Shown: positions 25,833 to 35,053, numbered from the stretch's first letter. The stretch is DNA of 64,000 nt from Candidatus Saccharimonadota bacterium (GCA_017515205.1 JAFWHN010000002.1:1-64000); one strand, 5' to 3'. Notes: generated from the sequence alone by a model not told the origin. Numbers and translations: made by a program.

Positions 25833-28010
25833 TTATTTATCGACGCCAATCATCGATAACGACAACTTCCCGTGGTCAATCGCCACTAGTCGTACTTTTA
25901 CCGTGTCGCCTACGTGCAATACTTCTTCTACTTTCTTCAGTCGTCGTCCTTCCACAATCTGCGAAATATGAAGCATCCCGTCCACTCCAGGCAAAATATT
26001 CACGAACGCGCCGAAGTCTTTGATCGACACCACCGTACCTTCATAAACTTTGCCCACTTCCGGCTCTTCCGTCAAACTCTTAATCCAGTCTAAAGCCTTC
26101 TTGATCTTCTCTGGATCATTACCGGCTACCGTCACCAAGCCAGAATCTTCAATATCTACCTCTGCGCCAGTTTCCACAGTGATTTTATTGATCATTTCAC
26201 CACCCTTACCAATCACCGCACCGATTTTATCTGGCGAAATCATTAATTTCTCAATCCTTGGCGCATATTTCGAAATCTCTGCGCGTGGTTTATCAATCAC
26301 ACTCAAAATATGCTTCAAAATGAACATCCTACCGTCGTGGCTTTGCTTCAAAGCTTTCTCCATAATCTCTACCGGCAGACCATGTACTTTCATATCCATC
26401 TGGAGTGCCGTCACACCTTCTGTCGTACCGGTCACCTTAAAGTCCATATCCCCAGCAAAATCCTCGGCATCCATCAAATCTGTCAAAACATACGCCTTAT
26501 CTACATCCTTAGCTTCAATCGGCGTCCCCTTTGGCACATCCACCATTAAGCCCATCGCTACCCCAGATACCGGTCGTTTCAAAGGCACACCTGCATCCAT
26601 CAACGCCATACAAGACGAACAAGTCGCTGCCATCGAAGTCGAACCATTTTGCGACATAATCTCTGTCACTGAGCGAATCGCATAAGGAAACTCCTCTTCA
26701 GAAGGCAAAACCGGCAAAAGTGCTCTCTCTGCTAGATACCCATGACCGATTTCCCGTCGCCCTGGGGAACCAATCCGCCCCGGCTCACCTACGGTATAGG
26801 ATGGTGCATTATAGTGATGCATATAACGGCGTTTCCCATCCGTTACCTCCATCGTATCCACATCTTGCGCGTAAGATAGCGGCGCCAAAGTCACAATGTT
26901 CATCGCCTGCGTTACCCCTCTAGTAAAGAGAGATGATCCATGCACTCTCGGTAAAATCGATACCTGAGATGAAAGCGGCCTCACTTCGTCGAGTTTCCGT
27001 CCATCCGGACGCACACCTTCCTCTAGAATTCCTCTCCTCACCTCTTTATGCACCGCTAATTCAAACGCCTGATCATACACATCACGCAAATTCTCATCGT
27101 ACCATTCTACTTTTTCGTTATCCGTCTCTCCCTGACCTTTAGCTAACGCAAATTCATCATGCATTGCATATTTGAGATCATCCAAAATATGCGCTCTTTC
27201 TATCACATTACCACGCACTTTCGAGCCAAATTTGCCCTTAGTCCAATCTTCTACCTCTTTTGTCACCTCATCGCTAGGAAGCACTAATTCATACTCCTGC
27301 TCTGGGGCGTCTACCTGTTTAGCGAGCTCTCTCTGCAAATCCAGCACCGGCTGCACATTTTTCACCGCCCAATGCATTCCCTCAATGATCATTTCCTCTG
27401 GTACTTCTTTCATACCAGCTTCCACCATCATCACCTTACCATCTTTACAAGCCACTACGAGGTCCATCGGGGATTGCTCTCTCTCCTCTGGACTTAAGAA
27501 TCCCTTAAATTCGCCCCCAATTCGCCCGATTCTAATCCCCGCTACTGGCCCATCAAATGGCACGCCGGCGTTCATTAAAGCCGAAGAAGCCGCAATCATT
27601 GCCACACAATCTGGTCTAAAAGAAGGATCCATCGAAAGCACTGTACAAACCACCTGAATTTCCTGTCTATACCCTTTAGGAAATAGCGGTCGAATAGGCC
27701 GATCAATCAACCGCCCTACGAGTACTGCCTCATCCGCTGGTTTCCCCTCTCTCTTGATAAATTTCGAACCACTAATTTTCCCCGCTGCATAGTACTTTTC
27801 CTCATAATCAATCGACAGAGGGAAAAAGTCCTGCACCACCGGTTTGGTCCCTACTACCACTGACCCCAGTACTACAGTATCCCCATAGGTCACGAGTACC
27901 GAAGAAGTCGAACGAAACCCTACTCTGTTTACCTCTAGAGTAAGTTTGCGCCCCAACCAATCAGTGGAAAGTTGCACGGTTTTTTTACCGCTTGGATTAA
28001 TAATTTCCAT
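25833..28010 (-). CDS. pnp: Polynucleotide phosphorylase
   Basis: A 725-residue PNPase, a 3'-5' phosphorolytic exoribonuclease of RNA decay. Two RNase PH domains are visible (FFPLSIDYEEKYYAAGKI and RPIRPLFP in the first; RPDGRKLDEVRPL, GSSLFTRG and PSYTVGE in the second), then a KH domain with IGKGGEMI and an S1 domain ending the protein. The start at 28010 follows AAGGAAGGG by 6 nt; the longer ORF to 28076 is the leader. A structured 5' leader (28026-28076) may control it. It is separated from rpsO by one opposite-strand gene, a variant of the classic rpsO-pnp pair. Confidence 0.96.
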   Translation of the reverse strand: MEIINPSGKKTVQLSTDWLGRKLTLEVNRVGFRSTSSVLVTYGDTVVLGSVVVGTKPVVQDFFPLSIDYEEKYYAAGKISGSKFIKREGKPADEAVLVGRLIDRPIRPLFPKGYRQEIQVVCTVLSMDPSFRPDCVAMIAASSALMNAGVPFDGPVAGIRIGRIGGEFKGFLSPEEREQSPMDLVVACKDGKVMMVEAGMKEVPEEMIIEGMHWAVKNVQPVLDLQRELAKQVDAPEQEYELVLPSDEVTKEVEDWTKGKFGSKVRGNVIERAHILDDLKYAMHDEFALAKGQGETDNEKVEWYDENLRDVYDQAFELAVHKEVRRGILEEGVRPDGRKLDEVRPLSSQVSILPRVHGSSLFTRGVTQAMNIVTLAPLSYAQDVDTMEVTDGKRRYMHHYNAPSYTVGEPGRIGSPGRREIGHGYLAERALLPVLPSEEEFPYAIRSVTEIMSQNGSTSMAATCSSCMALMDAGVPLKRPVSGVAMGLMVDVPKGTPIEAKDVDKAYVLTDLMDAEDFAGDMDFKVTGTTEGVTALQMDMKVHGLPVEIMEKALKQSHDGRMFILKHILSVIDKPRAEISKYAPRIEKLMISPDKIGAVIGKGGEMINKITVETGAEVDIEDSGLVTVAGNDPEKIKKALDWIKSLTEEPEVGKVYEGTVVSIKDFGAFVNILPGVDGMLHISQIVEGRRLKKVEEVLHVGDTVKVRLVAIDHGKLSLSMIGVDK

Positions 28011-28025
28011 AAAAAATACCCTTCC

Positions 28026-28076
28026 TTGGGAAAACCTCAGATATGAGCCCCTATCTCGTATCTGCCGTCTTCCCAA
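28026..28076 (-). promoter_or_regulatory. Structured 5' leader of pnp
   Basis: On the transcript, TTGGGAA (28070-28076) pairs with TTCCCAA (28026-28032), enclosing an inner stem CAGATA/TATCTG with GAG/CTC. The ribosome-binding site follows within a few bases and could pair alternatively with TTCC. A TATAAT at 28095-28100 would start the RNA about 8 nt before the stem. E. coli pnp is autoregulated through a leader stem; the same here is inference. Confidence 0.55.
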
Positions 28077-28185
28077 TGTTAATTTACCTTATTTATTATA
28101 CCAAACCTTGCATTTTTTAGCAAAATGTGATATAATATAGATGATAGGTTATTACTATAGCACATTACTAGTTAGGGGGTAAAAA

Positions 28186-28740
28186 ATGGAAAAAGAAATT
28201 TCGGTATCGTCCGTCAGCTTTGATGAAAAAACCGGTACTGCTAGAGTAATTATTGATGGGGCAATTCCCGCTTCCGGGAAATATGACGACCCGATCGTGG
28301 AACTATTTCGTCCAATTCGCGAAAAGCACATAAACGAAATTCGTTTCGTGATTTTGGCAGACCACGACAACGACCGAGTTATCTGCACCATCATACCGAG
28401 CAACTGTAGAGGAAGAGACGAAAAGACATTGCTTTTCGTCGCCAAGACTGCTTTACAAGGCGATTTCGGAATATTAAATGAGTACCGACAGATTCTTGAA
28501 AACTTTTTCGTTGACCCAGATGGACTCGACCTCTATCTGGCAAAACTAGAAGAAGCTGGGAAAGTAGATACGACTAGAAAATCAGAGCTTCGCAACGAAT
28601 GCAACGATTGCATCAAAGCCTTTGCTGAAAAAAATGGGCTCAAAATGCCATCAATGCATAAGACAAAAAAAACGAAAGCTCAGAAAAAGGCTGAAAGCGA
28701 AGCGTACCTTGCTTCGCATCCAGAAGTCATCAAAAAATAA
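28186..28740 (+). CDS. Protein of unknown function
   Basis: A 184-residue soluble protein. The N-terminal 85 residues look like an alpha/beta domain (EISVSSVSFDEKTGTARVIIDG, INEIRFVILADHDNDRVICTIIPS), the rest helical, ending in a Lys-rich tail (KTKKTKAQKKAES). No membrane segment or known motif. GGGGG lies before the ATG and TGTGATATAAT about 55 nt upstream. A bidirectional terminator follows. It stands between rpsO and pnp on the opposite strand. Confidence 0.65.
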   Translation: MEKEISVSSVSFDEKTGTARVIIDGAIPASGKYDDPIVELFRPIREKHINEIRFVILADHDNDRVICTIIPSNCRGRDEKTLLFVAKTALQGDFGILNEYRQILENFFVDPDGLDLYLAKLEEAGKVDTTRKSELRNECNDCIKAFAEKNGLKMPSMHKTKKTKAQKKAESEAYLASHPEVIKK

Positions 28741-28743
28741 CTA

Positions 28744-28775
28744 AAAACCCGCCGGTTTTACCGACGGGCTTTTTC
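28744..28775. terminator. Bidirectional terminator between 28186 gene and rpsO
   Basis: CCCGCCGG/CCGACGGG stem (one mismatch) flanked by an A-run and a T-run, so it can end transcription from both sides. The rpsO stop is 10 bases away. Confidence 0.75.
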
Positions 28776-28785
28776 TTGCCAAAAT

Positions 28786-29052
28786 TTATTTCCTGAGGCC
28801 AAGTTTCTTGACAGTCTTCTTATACAGCTCAAAATCCGTCTCTTCCAGATACTTCAGGAGTCGCTTTCGCTTACCGACCATCTGCATTAGACCTCTTTTG
28901 GCCATAAAGTCATGTTTGTTGTTTTTCACGTGTTCGGTCACTTCTTTGATCCGCTCCGTGAGAATCGAAACTTGAACTTCAGGAGAACCAACATCCGCCT
29001 TATTTCGGGCGACTTTGGCAATAGCCTTGTCTTTATTCTCTTTTGTTATCAT
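28786..29052 (-). CDS. rpsO: Ribosomal protein uS15
   Basis: An 88-residue uS15, which binds 16S rRNA and bridges to the 50S subunit. Seen: GSPEVQVSILTERI, HDFMAKRGLMQMVGKRKRLLKYL. Length is normal. TATAAT (29059-29064) lies 6 nt before the ATG, so it appears leaderless despite being a highly expressed ribosomal gene. Confidence 0.97.
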   Translation of the reverse strand: MITKENKDKAIAKVARNKADVGSPEVQVSILTERIKEVTEHVKNNKHDFMAKRGLMQMVGKRKRLLKYLEETDFELYKKTVKKLGLRK

Positions 29053-29075
29053 TATTTCATTATATCACCCCAGAG

Positions 29076-29110
29076 AAAAAAAGTAAACCCCGCCAATATG
29101 GCAGGGTTTA
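29076..29110 (-). terminator. Terminator of the 29114 gene
   Basis: Stem of about 12 bp (TAAACC..GCCA with its complement, two mismatches) followed by a T-run on the minus strand. Confidence 0.7.
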
Positions 29111-29113
29111 TCG

Positions 29114-30073
29114 TTATTTACTAGACTTAGACTTAGTTTTAACTTTTCTTTTCGTTCCTCCCGCCGAGTCATTCTTACTGCCTCCGCGTTCATAACTTTC
29201 TATTACCCGGACAACCGGAATTTTTCTACCTGGCCCGGTCCAATAAACACACGTATGTGTCCGAACATGATGTCGCCTCGGCGAAGCATGTGTATGTTCA
29301 GACTCCACAATTTCTTCATCCCGCTCACTCGGCGGGATTAAATCGTCTAAATCAAATGCAGCCTTCAAGCTAGTCGTCGAATCTGGCAACTTCTCGGTAA
29401 TCACAGACTCAGTCCGCCACTCCGCAGCCTTCAGCTCATTTGACCTTGGCTTTCCGCGCCTAATGACACGATTTACTCTCAGTATTTCACGCTTCTCACG
29501 ATATACCGAAAGCACCACAGTGACAAAATAGGCATACCCAGCTAAAGTAATGAAGTCATCATTCAACAGAAAACCGCCCACTCGTTCCTGTTCAATCTGA
29601 CACACAGTTTCATCATTGAGCGGAAAATAGACTACTGCTTGACCAATAATGGCCACCACGTCTATTCCATTACCCACCTGGCGCATCAGAAATCCGACTT
29701 TATCACCACTTTGCACAGTCATGATAGCCATTAATGCAGGAAACGGCAGCAGTATATCTTCACCGATTACTTCAGCCGGAATCCTGTCTACTGCTTCCAT
29801 CACCGTCCCAGCGGCAAATGAATATGTCTGCTGATAAGCACACCATGCCCTGAGATTCGCCACTCCGTAAAATACCACAGTTTTAGCAATCTCTTCGTCC
29901 AAATCCTCTTCAAGATCCAAACCGAATTCCAAACCAGCCTGGACAACCCGCGACGCAAACTCAAATCGATCCGCATCGTCTTCCAACGCCTCTTTGAAAA
30001 AAGGACTTTTCTTCATCAGCCTCACTGCTTCAGAATTCTTATCGAGTTTAAATTTTTCAATCGTCGTCTTCAT
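29114..30073 (-). CDS. Protein of unknown function with C-terminal His/Arg motif
   Basis: A 319-residue soluble protein. The first two thirds are mixed helix/strand with no motif I can name. Near the C-terminus SPRRHHVRTHTCVYW then GPGRKIPVVRVIESYERGG resembles a short basic motif seen at the ends of some phage- and plasmid-borne proteins, but this is a weak memory-based resemblance. A Lys/Ser-rich tail ends the protein. GGGGGGAAAAG is its ribosome-binding site. It stands alone between rpsO and truB. Confidence 0.6.
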   Translation of the reverse strand: MKTTIEKFKLDKNSEAVRLMKKSPFFKEALEDDADRFEFASRVVQAGLEFGLDLEEDLDEEIAKTVVFYGVANLRAWCAYQQTYSFAAGTVMEAVDRIPAEVIGEDILLPFPALMAIMTVQSGDKVGFLMRQVGNGIDVVAIIGQAVVYFPLNDETVCQIEQERVGGFLLNDDFITLAGYAYFVTVVLSVYREKREILRVNRVIRRGKPRSNELKAAEWRTESVITEKLPDSTTSLKAAFDLDDLIPPSERDEEIVESEHTHASPRRHHVRTHTCVYWTGPGRKIPVVRVIESYERGGSKNDSAGGTKRKVKTKSKSSK

Positions 30074-30222
30074 CTTTTCCCCCCATAACCACGTTATTAA
30101 AGTTCACACTGCCATAGCAAATAACTACTTCCATTATAACATATTTATGCTAAAAAATCAACTATTTAAACACCTCCACCTCTTGAAAATTATGGTAAAA
30201 TGTAGTAACATCGTTAAAAATT

Positions 30223-30948
30223 ATGAACGAAAATCAAATCATTTTAATCGATAAACCTGGTAGTATCAGTAGCTTCGGTGTAGTAGCTAAAATTCGCGGC
30301 TATCTAAAAAACGAATTCGGCCACAAAATCAAAGTCGGCCACACTGGCACTCTAGACCCCTTTGCTACCGGTCTTCTCATCATTTTGACCGGCCAAAATA
30401 CCAAAAAATCCTCTGAATTTTTGAAGCTCGACAAGGTTTACGAAGCCACTTTAAAATTAGGCTTCACTTCTACTACCGGCGACCCAGAAGGACAGATTCA
30501 AGAATACTTAGTTTCGGACACGGGTCGCTCGCTCCCGTCTTCACGGGGCTCGCGTCCTAATTCTCGGCAGCAGCCTCCGAAATGTCCTCAACTAAACATT
30601 CTTGAATCTGTTCTCAGCTCATTCATTGGTAAAATCAATCAGGCTCCCCCCAAGTTCTCCGCCATCAAAGTGAACGGTGAACGTGCCTACAAACTCGCCA
30701 GAAAAGGCAAAGACTTCGAAATCCCTGCTCGTCAAGTCAAAATCTATAACATCGAAATCCTAAACTACCATTATCCAGAGCTAAAAATCCGCGTCCACTG
30801 TAGCTCTGGCACCTATATTCGTACTCTCGCCGAAGACATCGGCAAAGCTTTAAAAACCGGCGCCTATCTCACCGCGCTTCGCCGCACTAAAATCGGCAAT
30901 TATTCCATCGAAAACGCCAAACCGCTTACTGATTTTACTAAAAACTAA
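30223..30948 (+). CDS. truB: tRNA pseudouridine-55 synthase TruB with internal insert
   Basis: A 241-residue TruB that makes pseudouridine 55 in the tRNA T-loop. Seen: IDKPGSISSFGVV, GHTGTLDPFATG with catalytic Asp45, KVYEATLKLG and SAIKVNGERAYKLAR, SSGTYIRTLAEDIG. Residues about 95-128, between GQIQE and ILESVL, are a Ser/Arg/Pro-rich stretch (VSDTGRSLPSSRGSRPNS) coded by a palindromic element at 30493-30610; related TruB have a shorter loop. The frame is intact. A TG-extended TAAAAT lies about 20 nt upstream. Confidence 0.95.
   Translation: MNENQIILIDKPGSISSFGVVAKIRGYLKNEFGHKIKVGHTGTLDPFATGLLIILTGQNTKKSSEFLKLDKVYEATLKLGFTSTTGDPEGQIQEYLVSDTGRSLPSSRGSRPNSRQQPPKCPQLNILESVLSSFIGKINQAPPKFSAIKVNGERAYKLARKGKDFEIPARQVKIYNIEILNYHYPELKIRVHCSSGTYIRTLAEDIGKALKTGAYLTALRRTKIGNYSIENAKPLTDFTKN
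30493..30610. repeat. Palindromic in-frame element, copy in truB
   Basis: Outer arms form a long hairpin: CAGATTCAAGAAT (30493-30505) with ATTCTTGAATCTG (30598-30610), TTAGTT (30508-30513) with AACTAA (30590-30595), and GGACA (30516-30520) with TGTCC (30583-30587), with only symmetric 2-nt mismatches between. The centre 30520-30583 matches the lepA element at 48 of 64 bases. Outer arms differ completely between the two loci yet pair in each. Confidence 0.85.
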
Positions 30949-30967
30949 AAAGTGCTACAATTAGCTT

Positions 30968-31558
30968 ATGTTAGTTACCTATTCCCATCTGCTTAATACT
31001 TCAGTTCTTAGCGTTCAAACAGGTTCTCCAGTTGGTTATCTAGCTGGAGCTGTTATCGACCCAGATACTCTTAAAACTCTTGCTTTCCGTTTACAAGGCC
31101 CTCTCATCAGCACAGCCAATCTTTTAGATGTCAAAAGCATCCGCGAATATTCCAACCTCGGCATGGTCATCGATGATATTGATGAATTAATCGAGCCAAG
31201 CGACGTCGTTAAAATCCAAGATGTCATTAATCTCAATTTTGATCTCCTTAGTCTCAAAGTCGAAACCAAAAAAGGCTCCAAATTAGGCCACGTTATAGAT
31301 TTTACTGTCAATCCAGACGACTTTGCTGTACAACAAATTATAGTCAAACGTCCACTCATTAAATCCTTCGCAGATCCCGAGCTTACTATTCCTCGTACCG
31401 AAATTGTCGAAATCACTGATTACAAAATCATCGTCAAAGACGAGGAAAAAACCATCAAGGAACGCGCCGAAAACGAAGACTTCATTCCAAATTTCGTTAA
31501 TCCTTTCCGTAACCAAGAAAATCTCACCCCCGCCGGTGACCGCTCTACAAAAGATTAA
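30968..31558 (+). CDS. PRC-barrel domain protein
   Basis: A 196-residue protein with two PRC-barrel-like halves: SVQTGSPVGYLAGAVIDPDT... and LKVETKKGSKLGHVIDFTVNPDD..., each a small beta barrel as in RimM and photosystem H subunits. The C-terminal 40 residues are charged and disordered. The role is unknown; these barrels usually bind other proteins or RNA. TACAAT (30956-30961) lies 6 nt before the ATG, so a leaderless message is likely even though truB ends only 19 bases upstream. Its last four bases overlap recX tail to tail. Confidence 0.85.
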   Translation: MLVTYSHLLNTSVLSVQTGSPVGYLAGAVIDPDTLKTLAFRLQGPLISTANLLDVKSIREYSNLGMVIDDIDELIEPSDVVKIQDVINLNFDLLSLKVETKKGSKLGHVIDFTVNPDDFAVQQIIVKRPLIKSFADPELTIPRTEIVEITDYKIIVKDEEKTIKERAENEDFIPNFVNPFRNQENLTPAGDRSTKD

Positions 31559-32283
31559 AATTCACTTCCCATAACCAACTTTTTTACTAATCCGTAATCA
31601 AAACCCTGCCTCATCAAATAAGCCATCAGTTTATCATCATCATACTTAGCACGTTTCTTTGCAATTATTTTTTTGATTTCTTCTTCATCGTCTCGTCCAT
31701 CCAAGACTTCATCAATAATTTCCAAAGCCACACCTTTTTTCATTAACTCCATTTTTAAACGTTTCTTCGAAATGCCCTTCTTTACAAACCGATTTTCTAC
31801 ATAAAACACTGCGAATTTTCGATCGTCCAGATATCCTTTACTTTTTAAACGCTCTAGAATTCTCTCGTTCAAGTCAAACATTTCCTCTCGAGAAAAACCA
31901 TCATCAGAAATCTTCTTTGCACTAGACTGCCTATACTTCCGCGCTAGATAATCTTTCACCTCTCTTTTACTACGTGGCCTTAAAAGCACCCACTCTAACG
32001 TTCTTTGATATAGTTTTCCAAATTCCGATTCCTTTTTTAACTCCATCAATTCTTCTTTTGATAATTCTCTTCCAATCTTTAGCTTAAAATCCACCACTTG
32101 CGCCACATCAAGCGAAAAAGCAAAATTCTCGTTTACATAAATGTTTACCCGATTCGAATTTTTTACCCCCTGTTTTAAGTCGGTTATTTTCAAACTAGAA
32201 CCGACCGAGCTATCACTTTTCTTGGCAACACGTTTTTTAAATTTTTCATCTAGAATATCGTCCTTTAAGCTATAGATTTCCAT
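31555..32283 (-). CDS. recX: RecA regulator RecX
   Basis: A 242-residue RecX, which caps or disassembles RecA filaments. Seen: three-helix repeats with RPRSKREVKDYLARK, LKSKGYLDDRKFAVFYVENR, KGISKKRLKMELMKKG and a final LMRQGFDYGLVKKL. A 60-residue N-terminal beta part precedes the repeats, as in long RecX forms. It overlaps the end of the NUDIX gene by 14 bases and lies in the recA operon. Confidence 0.93.
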   Translation of the reverse strand: MEIYSLKDDILDEKFKKRVAKKSDSSVGSSLKITDLKQGVKNSNRVNIYVNENFAFSLDVAQVVDFKLKIGRELSKEELMELKKESEFGKLYQRTLEWVLLRPRSKREVKDYLARKYRQSSAKKISDDGFSREEMFDLNERILERLKSKGYLDDRKFAVFYVENRFVKKGISKKRLKMELMKKGVALEIIDEVLDGRDDEEEIKKIIAKKRAKYDDDKLMAYLMRQGFDYGLVKKLVMGSEF

Positions 32284-32848
32284 CTTCGCCGCCTATTAGA
32301 CCCTGTAACTTTAGCCAATTACCCAGTGTTGCAAAAGTAAACTCATCTTCCTTTAATGGCTTTTTGGCATATGTTTTGACAAATTCCCGCATTCCTTTGT
32401 AAGAGACCCACTTCACCTCACTCACTTCGCCATCATTAAACTTAAATTCACCACCTCTTCCCGAAAAATCCGTCGCATACACCCACGCAAATCTATTCCG
32501 ATTGAATGGTGCTTCAATGACAAATTGTAAATCATCTTCGTTTATTTCCACACCAATCTCTTCTCGCACTTCCCTCACAGCTGCTTCTGTTCGCGATTCG
32601 CCAACATTAATATGCCCGCCCGCCGAAATGTCATAATCCCCTGGGTATCGATCTACTTTTTCAGACCTTCTTTGCCATAAGAATTCTAATTCGCCCTGTT
32701 CATTAAAACGATACAAAAACACAATCGCAATGCCCACAATCTTATCAGAACCCGATACTTCTGGATTCCCTAACGCCGAATCCCATACTTCACCTTCTAT
32801 CGGTTCGCCATTTTTGGCATAAACTTGCCAAAGCTCATCATGGTGCAT
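32270..32848 (-). CDS. NUDIX hydrolase (IDI-like)
   Basis: A 192-residue NUDIX protein. The full box G-x5-E-x7-RE-x2-EE-x-G is at 78-100 (GGHINVGESRTEAAV then REVREEIGV). The surrounding sequence (WQRRSEKVDRYPGDYDISAGGH) resembles the isopentenyl-diphosphate isomerase-like subgroup of NUDIX enzymes, but substrate cannot be told. GAGG precedes the start; it lies six bases after recA and overlaps recX, so it is part of the recA-nudix-recX operon. Confidence 0.92.
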   Translation of the reverse strand: MHHDELWQVYAKNGEPIEGEVWDSALGNPEVSGSDKIVGIAIVFLYRFNEQGELEFLWQRRSEKVDRYPGDYDISAGGHINVGESRTEAAVREVREEIGVEINEDDLQFVIEAPFNRNRFAWVYATDFSGRGGEFKFNDGEVSEVKWVSYKGMREFVKTYAKKPLKEDEFTFATLGNWLKLQGLIGGEDGNL

Positions 32849-32854
32849 AGCAAA

Positions 32855-33886
32855 CTATTCCTCTTGCGCTTTTTCACGTACTTTAGCTTCAATTTCTGCC
32901 ATTAATTCTGGTTTTTCACGGAATAGTTTCTTTACTGCTTCACGCCCTTGTCCCAAAGTCTCACCATTATATTTTATAAACGCACCAGACTTCTCCATCA
33001 CGCCATACTGCACAGCTAAGTCTAACACATCACCAGCCTTTGAAATTCCCTCATTATACATAATATCAAACTCTGCCGTCTTAAACGGCGCCGCAATCTT
33101 GTTTTTCACTACCTTAATTTTGGTTCTATTTCCAGCAATATTATCACCTTCTTTAATCTGACCGATTCGACGAATATCTACCCGCACCGATGCATAGAAC
33201 TTCAATGCATTACCACCAGTCGTAGTTTCTGGATTACCAAACATCACCCCAATTTTCATTCGAATCTGATTGATGAAAATCACCGTCGCTTTAGATTTAG
33301 AAATAATACCAGTTAATTTCCGCATCGCCTGTGACATTAATCGCGCTTGAAGTCCCATCTGCGCATCGCCCATTTCACCATCAATTTCTGCCTGTGGTAC
33401 CAGCGCCGCTACCGAATCTACTACAATTAGATCTACTGCATTTGACCTCACCAAAGTTTCGCAAATCTCGAGCGCTTGCTCACCATTATCTGGTTGCGAA
33501 ATCAAAAGGTCTGTCGTATTCACACCAATTTTCTTAGCGTAAGCCGGATCAAGAGCATGCTCTGCATCAATAAAAGCCGCTTGACCGCCTTGCTTCTGCA
33601 TCTCCGCAATCGCATGCAGTGCCAAAGTCGTCTTACCAGAAGATTCTGGCCCGTAAATTTCAATAATACGCCCCTTTGGCCAACCACCTCCGAGTGCCAA
33701 ATCCAAAGACAGCGATCCCGAAGGGATTAACTCCACATTCATTTTTGGCGCCTCGCCCAGCTTCATAATCGAGCCATCACCGAACTGCTTCGTAATCTGA
33801 GCAATCGCCAATTTCAATGCTTCAGATTTACCGTCATTAGCCTCTTTACTAGTGTTTTTCTTTTCCACCGCATCCTTTTTACTCAT
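32855..33886 (-). CDS. recA: Recombinase RecA
   Basis: A 343-residue RecA, the strand-exchange recombinase. Seen: Walker [11 protein letters not shown] (79-88), [37 protein letters not shown] and KNKIAAPFK. Normal length. TATAAT about 35 nt upstream and AAAGG before the ATG. No LexA-type operator is evident upstream. Confidence 0.98.
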   Translation of the reverse strand: MSKKDAVEKKNTSKEANDGKSEALKLAIAQITKQFGDGSIMKLGEAPKMNVELIPSGSLSLDLALGGGWPKGRIIEIYGPESSGKTTLALHAIAEMQKQGGQAAFIDAEHALDPAYAKKIGVNTTDLLISQPDNGEQALEICETLVRSNAVDLIVVDSVAALVPQAEIDGEMGDAQMGLQARLMSQAMRKLTGIISKSKATVIFINQIRMKIGVMFGNPETTTGGNALKFYASVRVDIRRIGQIKEGDNIAGNRTKIKVVKNKIAAPFKTAEFDIMYNEGISKAGDVLDLAVQYGVMEKSGAFIKYNGETLGQGREAVKKLFREKPELMAEIEAKVREKAQEE

Positions 33887-34039
33887 AGTAGTATTACCTT
33901 TCTAATAACTATTATACATTATTTTATAAAATGAAAACAGAATTGATTTTCACATCGATGTATACTATTTTCTGCCAACCCTTGTATCACGAAAAAAATG
34001 TTTTTACAACCCCCTTCACAAAATGTTATAATAAGAGTC

Positions 34040-35053
34040 ATGAGAGTGAACGAAAATATCCTTATTTCTAGCTTAACTACTATGCGCCTCGGCGGGCCTG
34101 CCCGCTATGTTCTAGAAGTTGAATCCCCTAGTGACGTAGCCGATGCTTACGGCTTCGCTGCTCAGTTTAACTTACCAACTTTTGTCCTCGGTTATGGTGC
34201 CAATACCATCGGTCACGATGAAGGATTTAACGGTGTCATCATTATTAACCGCATGCAAGGCATCACCGAAACTCCAGTAAGTGATGGTGTCGAACTCAAA
34301 ATCATGGGTGGCGAATTTTGGGATAACGTAGTTGCTTACGCTTGTGAAAAAGGACTCACCGGCATTGAAGCATTATCAAAAATTCCTGGCCTTGCTGGTG
34401 CTGCTCCCGTTCAAAATATCGGCGCTTACGGCCAGCAAATTTCTGACTCACTCATCAGTATAGACGTCTACGATTCCGCTAGTCAATCTTTCAAAACCCT
34501 TACCAAATCTGAACTCAATTTTTCTTATCGTCACAGTATCCTCAACACTACCGCCAAAAACCGCTATTTCGTCATCTCAATTACTTTAAACCTAAAACCT
34601 GGCCAAATGCCTCACCCCTTTTACAATTCTATCGAAAGATACATTGCCGAACATCAACTTACCGACTTTACTCCTTCTGGTATCCGCGAAATCGTTTCTA
34701 CTATCCGTGCTGACAAGTTACCTGATCCACTAGAAAAAGCTAGCTCCGGCTCATTCTTTAAAAACATTTATCTCAGTAACGCCGAAGCCGAGAAAGCCGA
34801 AGAAAAAGGCTACCCAGTTTATCGTGGCAAAGATGGCAACAAAATCAACTCCGGCTGGCTCATCGAACAAGTCGGTTTCAAGGGGAAACTTTTGCATGGC
34901 TTCCGAGTTAACGATAAAGCCGCGCTCGTTCTCATCAACGAATCCGCTAAAAGTTATAACGACCTTGCCAAAGCCCGCAGCGAAATCATCGGACGCGTCT
35001 ACGACAAATTTGGTTACTGGCTTGAACAAGAACCCGTGGAGATTGAACCATGA
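34040..35053 (+). CDS. murB: UDP-N-acetylenolpyruvoylglucosamine reductase MurB
   Basis: A 337-residue FAD enzyme making UDP-MurNAc. Seen: TTMRLGGPARY, GYGANTIGHDEGFNG (FAD loop), GLAGAAPVQNIGAYGQ, YRHSIL, SSGSFFKN and INSGWLIEQVGFKG. Length and the C-terminal extension fit the E. coli-like type. The start at 34040 is chosen over 33998: TATAAT (34027-34032) lies 7 nt upstream. Its stop overlaps folD (ATGA). Confidence 0.94.
   Translation: MRVNENILISSLTTMRLGGPARYVLEVESPSDVADAYGFAAQFNLPTFVLGYGANTIGHDEGFNGVIIINRMQGITETPVSDGVELKIMGGEFWDNVVAYACEKGLTGIEALSKIPGLAGAAPVQNIGAYGQQISDSLISIDVYDSASQSFKTLTKSELNFSYRHSILNTTAKNRYFVISITLNLKPGQMPHPFYNSIERYIAEHQLTDFTPSGIREIVSTIRADKLPDPLEKASSGSFFKNIYLSNAEAEKAEEKGYPVYRGKDGNKINSGWLIEQVGFKGKLLHGFRVNDKAALVLINESAKSYNDLAKARSEIIGRVYDKFGYWLEQEPVEIEP

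Noticed and set aside
26050-26685. Long open frame on the + strand
   Set aside because: It is the antisense of pnp, lacks a ribosome-binding site and its translation is low in charged, protein-like pattern; pnp on the other strand is certain.
33887-34000. SOS operator upstream of recA
   Set aside because: No GAAC-N4-GTTC or CTG-N10-CAG style palindrome stands out near the promoter.
34085-34106. GCGGG/CCCGC palindrome in murB
   Set aside because: It codes the conserved MurB LGGPARY motif; no similarity to the palindromic element.
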